From Patescibacteria group bacterium (GTDB lineage Bacteria > Patescibacteriota > Patescibacteriia > UBA2591 > UBA6264), in NCBI GenBank assembly GCA_018896315.1, contig JAHIMV010000032.1, positions 1 through 7,286 on the forward strand: a stretch of DNA of 7,286 bases, read 5' to 3'. Position 1 is the stretch's first letter, and the number at the start of each line of letters is the position of its first letter. A model generated the notes under the pieces. That model did no database searches. It was given only the letters and a program-made list of their open reading frames with translations, and was not told the origin of the DNA. Shown here in pieces: positions 1 through 4,832 of this stretch. A program made the translations under genes and the position numbers.

Positions 1-138
1 ATTGGTATCTCTTTTTTCTATATGAGCTAAAGCGCTAGACCATTTCTATTCCCAGGCATTTTTAACTAACCCCGCTCTTTCCGGATTTTTTTCGACATAC
101 CTAATAGCAGCGTTGCTATTCTTGGCATAGTATAAATC
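1..138 (-). pseudogene. C-terminal fragment of a REP-associated (IS200-like Y1) transposase
   Basis: Reading leftwards from 138, one frame gives DLYYAKNSNAAIRYVEKNPE, then RAGLVKNAWE, a stop, and KWSSALAHIEKRDTN to the window edge. The RYVE-NP-RAGLV...W-WSS-A-H pattern is the usual C-terminal end of RayT/Y1_Tnp transposases (COG1943). The frame is closed by TAA at 139-141 just upstream, so the catalytic HUH region is missing. A TAG at 46-48 sits where the family normally has tryptophan (TGG to TAG), so the copy is both truncated and nonsense-mutated. It continues beyond base 1. It abuts the truncated GIY-YIG gene, which suggests that an insertion or deletion joined two relics. Family assignment is from recognised residues only. 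Confidence 0.7.
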
Positions 139-404
139 TTAATTTTAATTCTACTTCTGTCAAGTTTACAAATAAAACCCGCTAAAATGTAGTAAGAAAG
201 CGAGTAATCAAGCAGGGGCGCAGTCCCCTTTTTGTGAAGCACTGAAATAAAAGCCTCACAATATATCAAACGAAAAGGTAATCTCTTTTTTGTACTGATT
301 GAACCACCAATTTTGTGTTCTTTAAGTCGCCTCTTTAAATCCTTTGTGAAACCAATATAAAATTTTTTGTCTTTTAAGCTTTGGAGGACATAAACATAAT
401 ACAT
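66..404 (-). pseudogene. GIY-YIG endonuclease-domain protein, C-terminus replaced
   Basis: The ATG at 404 opens MYYVYVLQSLKDKKFYIGFT, the classic start of small stand-alone GIY-YIG proteins (COG2827/UPF0213 type). It carries the Y-V-Y and Y-I-G motifs, a following K-DL-RR arginine motif and the LPFRLIYCEAF strand. Homology holds for about 54 residues (404 to 243). The usual remaining ~30 residues, an E-L-K-G helix region, are absent. The frame then runs through unrelated sequence, including a hairpin and the transposase remnant read out of frame, to a stop at 66, giving 112 residues. The fused tail is probably not a real domain, and the protein may be inactive. It lies downstream of the 121-bp repeat at 487-607, as does the second GIY-YIG relic. 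No clear promoter or ribosome-binding site is seen. Confidence 0.75.
214..233 (+). terminator. GC hairpin with T-run at relic junction
   Basis: AGGGG (214-218) pairs with CCCCT (225-229) across a 6-nt loop and is followed by a run of five T on the plus strand (229-233). It has terminator form for plus-strand transcription, although no plus-strand gene is seen to its left. It lies exactly where the GIY-YIG homology stops, so it may instead be an end hairpin of the inserted transposase element. That alternative is inference. Confidence 0.4.
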
Positions 405-425
405 ATAATATATCTTAAAATTCGG

Positions 426-489
426 ATGGCCGTGAACCAGAATAAAATTCGATTCACGGCCATAAACCGAACTTTGTTCTGGTTTATGG
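426..489. repeat. Four-arm interleaved inverted repeat
   Basis: ATGGCCGTGAA (426-436) is perfectly complementary to TTCACGGCCAT (453-463), and CCATAAACC (460-468) to GGTTTATGG (481-489). Arm 1 also pairs with arm 4: AACCAGAA (435-442) with TTCTGGTT (477-484), extendable to 13 bp with G-U pairs. The sequence can therefore fold as two side-by-side hairpins or as a nested hairpin. It separates the 121-bp repeat from the GIY-YIG start at 404, the place held in the second unit by one arm of a 25-bp inverted repeat. Confidence 0.75.
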
Positions 490-607
490 CTCCCTTGGCT
501 GGACGATTTTCGAACTTTTAAGTGGGTGGGTTTAGTTAAATTTCCCGAAATTATGGTGGAAAAAATAAAAGAATTATTGTTTATTGTAGGATGATTATAG
601 TGGCTCC
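487..607. repeat. 121-bp TGGCTCC-bounded repeat, copy 1
   Basis: This aligns without gaps to 2339-2459, with 17 mismatches in 121 positions by my count (about 86%). The first 35 bases and the last 20 are identical. TGGCTCC occurs at both ends (487-493 and 601-607). The interior is open in the plus frame beginning TGG at 487 and ending TGA at 592-594 (PWLDDFRTF...PEIMV), but no start codon precedes it, so I do not call a gene. It lies between immA and the GIY-YIG relic. The right TGGCTCC doubles as the start of a different repeat type (601-720). Confidence 0.85.
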
Positions 608-720
608 CTGTATCGGTCTGGAAACCTAAAGAATCAAGCCCAGAGGGCGTTCCCGGGGATAAAAATGTTGAGAATTATAACGGAGGTCAGTCGGTCGGCC
701 TGCCGGCAGGCAGGGTTCAG
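601..720. repeat. TGGCTCC repeat with CCTGCCGGCAGG palindrome, copy 1
   Basis: This aligns to 4639-4757. Shared blocks are TGGCTCCC, TCGGTC, GAATCAAGCCCAGAGG-CGTT, GGGGAT/GAGGAT followed by AAAAAT, and a terminal palindrome followed by CAGGGTT. The palindrome here is the 12-bp self-complementary CCTGCCGGCAGG (699-710). It is GC-rich against an AT-rich background and lies in the 3' flank of the xre-immA operon. Bases 721-787, between it and the immA stop, show nothing I can name. The palindrome could act as a weak terminator, but no U-tract follows it. Confidence 0.75.
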
Positions 721-787
721 AGAAACAAAACCTACTCTGAGTAAAGTTGAAATTTGAAGCGACTAAAATAAAAAATAGGGTATTTAA

Positions 788-1408
788 CTAAAGATTATTA
801 TTATTTAAATTATTTAAACTAATCTCTATTACTTCAGCCGAAACATCAAAAATACGAGTTAGTAGTTCTGCTAAATATGAATTAATCATTTTGGGATCTA
901 TCTTTTTAATAATCTCTTCATTTTTTATTTTTTTTAGTAATTTTTCTCTTTCTAGTTTTAATTCTTCTCTTGGAACAAGTAAAAAATTGGCAAAATAATT
1001 CGCTTGGGCTTCTAAATATCCATATTGCTTTATTGGAATTTCTTCTACCGCCTTATAAAAATCTGTGACACTTTTTATCTTTAAATCTTCATAAACTTTT
1101 TTATGTAACAAAAAGTGTCCAATTTCATGAGCAAGAGAAAATCTTAATCTATTATCTTGGTTATCATAAGCATATTTATCAACATAAATAGACTTCCAAT
1201 TGGAAGTTATTAATGCTTCCAATGAATAACTCCTCCTTGCATCGGGAAGAGGGATAATATCAATTTTTAGCTTTATTTCTATAATTTTTTCAATATCTAC
1301 TGGCACAGATGATCCGTGGTATTTTTCTCTAAAAAAATCTGCTCTATGTTTTATAAAATCTTTATCTAAATAAGGTATTGTTATTCTTTGATAACTCATT
1401 TTAAGCAT
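788..1408 (-). CDS. ImmA/IrrE family zinc metallopeptidase
   Basis: This 206-residue protein has the ImmA/IrrE (PF06114) signature. HEIGH at residues 94-98 supplies two zinc-binding histidines and the catalytic glutamate. The YLEAQANYFA segment at 131-140 places E133 as the likely third zinc ligand, followed by the typical FLLVP. Family members such as ImmA of ICEBs1 cleave a partner XRE-type repressor to derepress its operon. The gene overlaps the 3' end of the upstream XRE gene by 8 nt (ATGCTTAA), implying one transcript and translational coupling. A second ATG three codons later (1399) is also possible. There is no signal peptide or membrane segment, so it is cytoplasmic. The C-terminus is asparagine-rich. 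Substrate identity is inferred from the gene pairing; the peptidase family is clear. Confidence 0.9.
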   Translation of the reverse strand: MLKMSYQRITIPYLDKDFIKHRADFFREKYHGSSVPVDIEKIIEIKLKIDIIPLPDARRSYSLEALITSNWKSIYVDKYAYDNQDNRLRFSLAHEIGHFLLHKKVYEDLKIKSVTDFYKAVEEIPIKQYGYLEAQANYFANFLLVPREELKLEREKLLKKIKNEEIIKKIDPKMINSYLAELLTRIFDVSAEVIEISLNNLNNNNL

Positions 1409-1778
1409 TCCTTATTAATTCTATCAATCTATCTATTTCTTCTTTGGTGGGTTTAGTGTTGCGCATTGTTCGGAAGAAAGCCGGTAAATAATCGACTGCA
1501 TTTTTTTGAGATAAAATGTCTTGCGGAATAATGCCTTGTGCTACTTGAGCGCTGTCCACAAACTTTTCAATATCTTTACTATTTTTTGAAAAACCAAGAA
1601 CTTTAGCCCACGACATCAATACTTTTTTATCAGAAGGCGGAGAAATTACCCCTCTTTCTATTTTACTCCAGTTGCTTGAATCATAATCAACTAATTTACA
1701 TATCTCTCTTAGGCTCAACTCCCTCTTTATTCTTAATTCTTTTAAAAATCTGCCAAATTTTTTTAAATTTTTGTTCAT
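1401..1778 (-). CDS. XRE-family helix-turn-helix regulator
   Basis: This 125-residue protein has a Cro/CI-type helix-turn-helix near residues 8-60. LSLREICKLVDYDSSNWSKIERG (21-43, shown here only to locate it) holds the two HTH helices and the characteristic S-x-IE-G end. The C-terminal ~60 residues hold an acidic/basic helix (TKEEIDRLIELIRNA) of unknown role, possibly the contact or cleavage region for the peptidase. It is the first gene of the two-gene xre-immA operon and has its own promoter, with a perfect palindrome over the -10. Autorepression relieved by proteolysis by the ImmA-like partner is the usual logic of such pairs and is inferred here. Such pairs occur in prophages, integrative elements and toxin-antitoxin-like modules; no phage or conjugation genes are seen. 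Confidence 0.88.
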   Translation of the reverse strand: MNKNLKKFGRFLKELRIKRELSLREICKLVDYDSSNWSKIERGVISPPSDKKVLMSWAKVLGFSKNSKDIEKFVDSAQVAQGIIPQDILSQKNAVDYLPAFFRTMRNTKPTKEEIDRLIELIRNA

Positions 1779-1813
1779 ATTTTTGTATTTACATTTATTA
1801 TAATATTATATTA

Positions 1814-1851
1814 GTGTGGTAATATTATACCACACCAATAATGAATTTCAA
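1814..1851 (-). promoter_or_regulatory. xre-immA promoter with operator palindrome
   Basis: On the minus strand, TTGAAA (1851-1846) and TATAAT (1829-1824) are 16 bp apart, with an extended -10 TG (TGGTATAAT). GTGTGGTA (1814-1821) and TACCACAC (1828-1835) form a perfect 8+8 palindrome with a 6-bp centre that spans the -10. This is the placement expected for an autorepressor operator. Transcription would start near 1817, giving a leader of about 40 nt. No Shine-Dalgarno sequence precedes the ATG at 1778. A second TATAAT lies further upstream at 1859-1854 without a good -35. Confidence 0.75.
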
Positions 1852-1860
1852 GTATTATAC

Positions 1861-1869
1861 TGTGGATAA
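1861..1869 (-). promoter_or_regulatory. TTATCCACA box (DnaA-box match) upstream of xre promoter
   Basis: The minus strand reads TTATCCACA, an exact match to the bacterial DnaA-box consensus TTATNCACA. It sits 9 nt upstream of the -35 hexamer. The same box occurs at the same distance from the brnT -35. The sequence match is direct; binding by DnaA is only a possibility. Confidence 0.55.
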
Positions 1870-1880
1870 CTCCCTAACCC

Positions 1881-1907
1881 AAAAAGCGAGACTTTAGCTC
1901 GCTTTTT
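1881..1907. terminator. Bidirectional intrinsic terminator
   Basis: AAAAAGCGAG (1881-1890) and CTCGCTTTTT (1898-1907) form a perfect 10-bp stem with a 7-nt loop, ending in five T on either strand. For minus-strand transcription it ends the unit carrying the metallopeptidase and GIY-YIG genes and shields the xre promoter just beyond it. Confidence 0.85.
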
Positions 1908-1916
1908 AGTCAAAAC

Positions 1917-2037
1917 TCCGGAGGGCGGGTATCCTACGCTAAAGCTTCGGAGTACCTTTGGTATCCTTCGCTTTTCAAGCTTCGGAGTACCAATTCGCTG
2001 GAGGGCGGTATCCTACGCTTAAGGGCTTCGGAATACC
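1917..2037. repeat. Three tandem GGTATCC...GTACC hairpins
   Basis: Three related imperfect hairpins follow each other: 1928-1956, 1958-1993 and 2007-2037. The core is TATCCT(A/T)CGCT, a short variable loop, then GCTTCGGA(G/A)TACC. Two are preceded by GGAGGGCGG (near 1919 and 2000). A similar lead, CTCCGGAGGGCGG, recurs near 3626. The units differ in loop length (AAAGCTT, TTTCAAGCTT, TAAGGGCTT) while the stems are conserved, so the structure rather than the sequence seems to be kept. I recall similar CCGAAGCTTTAGCG strings as common in Parcubacteria intergenic DNA, but cannot check this here. Confidence 0.75.
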
Positions 2038-2045
2038 AATTGACC

Positions 2046-2313
2046 TCAGGAATCTTTTTTTAATACTTCAGAATTTAAAAATCTCTTATACGCAAATGCT
2101 TTGCCTGAACCAGTTTTAAGATATCGTTCAAAATCTTTTGCTAACTTTTTTGTTTCAAAAGAAGCATAAAATACTAACTTCCAAGGCCTAATATGTATTT
2201 GTAGATTTAACTAATCCTTTGTTATGTTGCTTAAATCTAACTTTTAAATCATCTGTGTAACCGAAATAGAAATCTTTAGATTTTGAACTCCATAATATAT
2301 ATGTATAATACAT
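2046..2313 (-). pseudogene. GIY-YIG endonuclease gene with +1 frameshift
   Basis: The ATG at 2313 gives MYYTYILWSSKSKDFYFGYT and continues through DDLKVRFKQHNKGLVKSTNTY to a premature TAG. Removing one T in the TATTAGG at about 2189-2195 restores a full family protein: RPWKLVFYASFETKKLAKDF, then ERYLKTGSGKAFAYKRFL, ending at TGA 2046-2048. That is about 89 residues, the normal COG2827 length, with the catalytic Y/Y, arginine and late E-x(3)-LK-G region all present. The decay looks recent: one indel in an otherwise intact gene. It could also be a sequencing error in the T/A-rich run. A long in-frame extension upstream of 2313 crosses the repeat and is not part of the gene. No promoter was identified. 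Confidence 0.85.
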
Positions 2314-2339
2314 AAAATTCTGAAGTGCTAAAAAAAGAT
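2052..2339. mobile_element. 25-bp inverted repeat enclosing the GIY-YIG gene
   Basis: Bases 2052-2076 and 2315-2339 are inverted copies matching at 23 of 25 positions (mismatch AT versus GC in the middle). Both include ACTTCAGAATTT and a T7/A7 run. The right arm lies immediately before the gene's ATG and abuts the 121-bp repeat. The left arm overlaps the last codons, so the inverted repeat closely encloses a ~288-bp unit. There is no transposase, so calling it mobile is inference. At RNA level the arms could pair the 5' and 3' ends of the transcript and hide the start codon region. Confidence 0.6.
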
Positions 2340-2459
2340 GGCTCCCTTGGCTGGACGATTTTCGAACTTTTAATTGGATTGATTCGGTTAAATATCCTGA
2401 AATTTTAGTAAAACAAATACAAAAATTGTTGTTTATTGTGGGATGATTATAGTGGCTCC
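2339..2459. repeat. 121-bp TGGCTCC-bounded repeat, copy 2
   Basis: This is the ungapped partner of 487-607, with TGGCTCC at both ends (2339-2345 and 2453-2459). Here the right boundary leads into unique AT-rich sequence (2460-2558, where I see no gene) rather than another repeat. The interior frame from TGG 2339 to TGA 2444-2446 is open but has no start codon. Differences from copy 1 fall mainly at third (8) and first (6) positions of that frame and seldom at second (3). It lies just upstream of the second GIY-YIG relic. Confidence 0.85.
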
Positions 2460-2558
2460 GCACGATAAATGAGGTTAAAAACTGTTTAAGAATATTAAAA
2501 CTATAATCTGGTAATTAAAAAAATAAATCACTCTTATTTCAATTAATAAATTCTTAAA

Positions 2559-3533
2559 TTATGATTTAAATTTTTCTTCTAAATCATTAAAATGTTTTTT
2601 ATAATAAGCATTTATCTCCGGATCAAATGCCCTTAAATAAATATCGACATTTTTATATCCTTCCATTAACCAAGCCGGCTTATCTGTTTTCCCTAATTCA
2701 TATTGATTTTCTGTTTCTTTTTTATATTTAGCATTTTCCTCTTCTCTAATTTTTCTGATTTCAGAAAAATCTTTATCCTTAAATAATTTACTAACCGCTT
2801 TATAAATATTTTCCAATAATGGTGATTTCAAATTGTTTTTTACATAATCATTATTAACGATAAATCCCTGGATAAAATCTGCTTGACACTCGCCAAATGA
2901 ATAATTTTTAAAATAATCTGATTCTATGTCAGCCCCATCGGGTAATATTTTTAAATTATTTTCTTTGGCAATCCGTTCTAATTGACATTCAAAAGCATGC
3001 CCTAACTCATGTAAAAGATAATCTATTATTTGAGTTTTATCCCAAAAATTAGAATTAATATGGATAGAGTCGGCGTCTTCCGGATCTTTAAATTCAGGAT
3101 TAAGGCTGGAATGAAAACCGGGGTTATGAGGAATAAAATCTTTAAAAATTATCAAAACTTTATGATCAAGATACTGTGCAATGTTGTCAATTATTTTTTT
3201 AATAATTACAAGATGATGATCTGACAAATTTTCATAAACGCATTCAAGGTTTCCGTTTTTGTAATGTTGTTCAACATTCACCTCTTTAGATGAATCTGAT
3301 GATATTTCCTTTGCTTTTTCTTTTTCTGCCGGGATTTCATTTTTTTCTTTCAATTTCTCTCTCAATTCTTGTATTTTTTCTGTTTTTTCTTTCTCATCTA
3401 ACTCTACCAGTCCTTGAGAATCCTTGTTTTCTTTCTGAATGCTGCTGTCGTTATCTATTTTATTTTCTTCCGCCAACTCATTATCTTTCCTGCTTTCATG
3501 TGGGCTATAATTTTGTGGATTTTCAAATTTCAT
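2559..3533 (-). CDS. Predicted zinc metallopeptidase (HELGH), unknown role
   Basis: This 324-residue protein comes in two parts. Residues 1 to about 95 are highly charged and probably disordered or coiled coil (repeated K/E, e.g. EKTEKIQELREKLKEK). From ~100 on is a folded region with DYLLHELGHAFE, so HELGH is at 175-179. A later FGECQADF at 213-220 makes E215 a plausible third zinc ligand, as in gluzincin-type ExxxD helices. No secretion signal or membrane span is visible, so it is likely cytoplasmic unless exported by other means. I do not recognise a named family. It is a monocistronic unit with its own promoter. It shares the HExxH design with the ImmA-like protein but not its EAQANYFA motif. 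A toxin or processing-protease role is possible but unsupported. Confidence 0.75.
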   Translation of the reverse strand: MKFENPQNYSPHESRKDNELAEENKIDNDSSIQKENKDSQGLVELDEKEKTEKIQELREKLKEKNEIPAEKEKAKEISSDSSKEVNVEQHYKNGNLECVYENLSDHHLVIIKKIIDNIAQYLDHKVLIIFKDFIPHNPGFHSSLNPEFKDPEDADSIHINSNFWDKTQIIDYLLHELGHAFECQLERIAKENNLKILPDGADIESDYFKNYSFGECQADFIQGFIVNNDYVKNNLKSPLLENIYKAVSKLFKDKDFSEIRKIREEENAKYKKETENQYELGKTDKPAWLMEGYKNVDIYLRAFDPEINAYYKKHFNDLEEKFKS

Positions 3534-3539
3534 AATATG

Positions 3540-3567
3540 AGGATATCAAATTTTATGGTTTTGTCAA
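3540..3567 (-). promoter_or_regulatory. Promoter giving a leaderless metallopeptidase mRNA
   Basis: The minus strand has consensus TTGACA (3567-3562), a 16-bp spacer and TATCCT (3545-3540). Only six bases separate the -10 from the ATG at 3533, so transcription should begin at or beside the start codon. No ribosome-binding site exists, which fits leaderless translation. Confidence 0.6.
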
Positions 3568-3594
3568 GATGAGTCAAAAACAAGAAAAACAAAA

Positions 3595-3612
3595 AAGGCT
3601 TGAATAAGCCTT
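3595..3612 (-). terminator. Intrinsic terminator after the 224-residue gene
   Basis: AAGGCTT (3595-3601) and AAGCCTT (3606-3612) form a 7-bp stem with a 4-nt loop. On the minus strand the stem is followed by a T-rich tract, TTTTTTGTTTTTC. It would end transcripts from 4513, after they pass the repeat at 3725-3789, just before the 3533 promoter. Between 3613 and 3724 lie CTCCGGAGGGCGG (near 3626) and a 7-bp inverted repeat, TCATGAC/GTCATGA (3664-3670, 3708-3714), but no gene. Confidence 0.75.
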
Positions 3613-3724
3613 GATTTGTGGTTAGCTCCGGAGGGCGGATCCCTCGATAAAAACTCGGGATTTTCATGACCACCAAAATCTATTCGCCAATCTTATAACT
3701 TTAGAAAGTCATGAGCTTGTCGAA

Positions 3725-3789
3725 TGGCTCCCCAAGTGGAACGATGTTCGAACCTGTTTGAGGGAGATTAGTAATAATTTTATATTTGA
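3725..3789. repeat. TGGCTCC repeat, ~65-bp type, copy 1
   Basis: This is nearly identical to 5475-5538: TGGCTCCCCAAGTGGAACGA, then TGTTCGAACCTGTTT, then GAGGGAGAT against AAGGGAGAT, with a looser tail ending ATTTTA-ATTTG. On the minus strand it ends CAGGTTCGAACATCG...TTGGGGAGCCA. This resembles the T-arm and CCA end of a tRNA, but the spacing is wrong for a real one. It lies in the 3' flank of the 3839-4513 gene, between the stop codon and the terminator. Confidence 0.85.
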
Positions 3790-3838
3790 GGTTATATAAA
3801 ATTATTATTGCGATTAAAAAATTATTTCTATTTTAAAA

Positions 3839-4513
3839 TTAAAAATCAAATTCTTTGTGTTTTTGTTGTTCTGCTTCTTGCTCTAATTCCTTTTGTCTCA
3901 TCATTTTTAAACACTCAAAACCATTTACCATTTCTTTTACCAATATTTCTTCTCCATTTTTTTTCTTTAAAAATTCCCCATTAGTTATTTCAATAGAATC
4001 AATAGAATTTCTCTTAGTTGGATGAAAACCTAAATCATATAATTCCATTCTTATTTGATTAGAACTAATTCTATATAGATTATTTTTAAAGGAATTTATT
4101 TTTTTACCATCAATTAAAATTTCCGCTAAATTTTTATGATTATCAATAAAAGAAACATTCCATTTCTTCTCATCTTCCGAAGATAAAGAACTTCTATAAC
4201 CTTCCCAACAAAAACCTTTAGGAACATTTTTAACAAGTTCTAAAAATTCTTCTGTCTGTTCTTTGTTAAAATTTCCTTTATAATTCTTAGGTTCATAATC
4301 ATTTGGGATTACTATTTTTTTATGCATCTTAATATATGTTGCTAAATCAGTAGTTTGTCCTTCTGTTTCTAAAATTTTCCGTTGTCTTTCTACTTCTTCT
4401 TTGCTACCAATCAAAAGAGCCCCTTCTGTTCCATTAACATTTTCAAAACCTTCTTTATTAATCGCTTTTTTTTCTTCAGGAGTTAATCCTGTTAAATTTT
4501 TAAAGTTTTCCAT
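3839..4513 (-). CDS. Hypothetical protein, 224 residues
   Basis: I do not recognise this protein. It is soluble, charged and lysine/glutamate-rich, with no signal peptide or membrane span. It opens with a helix (LTPEEKKAINKEGF), has a central region of strand-like segments (KWNVSFIDNHKN, AEILIDGKKINSF), and a possible mixed alpha/beta core up to ~200. It ends in a glutamine/glutamate-rich helix (QKELEQEAEQQKHKEFDF). No catalytic motif stands out. It is monocistronic, with an extended -10 promoter upstream and a repeat plus hairpin terminator downstream. The ATG at 4513 is the only sensible start, about 33 nt after the predicted transcription start, without a Shine-Dalgarno sequence. The neighbourhood of toxin-antitoxin and peptidase genes suggests accessory status, nothing more specific. 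Confidence 0.8.
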   Translation of the reverse strand: MENFKNLTGLTPEEKKAINKEGFENVNGTEGALLIGSKEEVERQRKILETEGQTTDLATYIKMHKKIVIPNDYEPKNYKGNFNKEQTEEFLELVKNVPKGFCWEGYRSSLSSEDEKKWNVSFIDNHKNLAEILIDGKKINSFKNNLYRISSNQIRMELYDLGFHPTKRNSIDSIEITNGEFLKKKNGEEILVKEMVNGFECLKMMRQKELEQEAEQQKHKEFDF

Positions 4514-4552
4514 AAATTAAATCTTAAAATTCTACTTATATTATATATTTTT

Positions 4553-4578
4553 ATTATACCACAACCAAATTATTATCA
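4553..4578 (-). promoter_or_regulatory. Extended -10 promoter of the 224-residue gene
   Basis: The minus strand has TGTGGTATAAT with TATAAT at 4558-4553, i.e. a TG-extended -10. Upstream is a TTGATA-like -35 about 15 bp away, which is short, so the extended -10 may carry the promoter. The TTGGTTGTGGTATAAT block closely resembles TTGGTGTGGTATAAT of the xre promoter, but the downstream half of the xre palindrome is missing here. Confidence 0.55.
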
Positions 4579-4600
4579 AAGATTCGCACATCCAGCTTGG

Positions 4601-4635
4601 TGTAAAAAAATAACCGCTCTATTAAGCGGTTATTT
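4601..4635 (-). terminator. Intrinsic terminator of the brnT-antitoxin operon
   Basis: AAATAACCGCT (4608-4618) and AGCGGTTATTT (4625-4635) form a perfect 11-bp stem with a 6-nt loop. On the minus strand the stem runs into ATTTTTTTACA, a good U-tract. It lies about 200 nt after the antitoxin stop, beyond a TGGCTCC repeat, and separates that operon from the 4513 promoter. Confidence 0.85.
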
Positions 4636-4638
4636 CGT

Positions 4639-4757
4639 TGGCTCCCCATGTCGGTCCAGAGCTTTAGGGAATCAAGCCCAGAGGACGTTGTAGAGGATAA
4701 AAATACTGGGTTTATTGACAGAGCACGGTCGACATGCCTGCGCAGGCAGGGTTTGAA
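4639..4757. repeat. TGGCTCC repeat with CCTGCGCAGG palindrome, copy 2
   Basis: This is the partner of 601-720, sharing GAATCAAGCCCAGAGG and AGGATAAAAAT-type blocks and a terminal palindrome (CCTGCGCAGG, 4737-4746) followed by CAGGGTT. The palindrome centre differs from copy 1 (GCGC for GCCGGC), yet self-complementarity is kept. It begins four bases after the terminator stem. Bases 4758-4832, up to the antitoxin stop, show no further feature. Confidence 0.75.
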
Positions 4758-4832
4758 TAAGAAAAATGAGACGGTATTAAAAGTGCTGTCCACCTTTATT
4801 TTTGACAAATTTTGGATAATGGAGATTTTATT

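Noticed and set aside
130..170. Minus-strand promoter TTGACA ... TATACT before the transposase fragment
   Set aside because: The spacing is 23 bp, too long for a sigma-70 promoter; nearer -10 candidates are poor.
1917..2037. CRISPR array
   Set aside because: The units are imperfect hairpins with variable loops, not identical repeats separated by unique spacers of equal length.
2314..2463. N-terminal extension of the second GIY-YIG frame to 2463
   Set aside because: It reads through the 121-bp repeat. The family starts at MYY (2313).
3030..3535. Plus-strand open frames (3030-3224 and 3290-3535)
   Set aside because: They are antisense to the HELGH peptidase gene, have low-complexity translations (runs of F/L from K/E-rich coding) and no promoter.
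3725..3760. tRNA gene on the minus strand at the GTTCGAAC...GGAGCCA motif
   Set aside because: T-arm spacing does not fit, position 61 does not pair, and no D-arm, anticodon arm or matching 5' acceptor strand is found upstream. The same applies at 5475 and 487.
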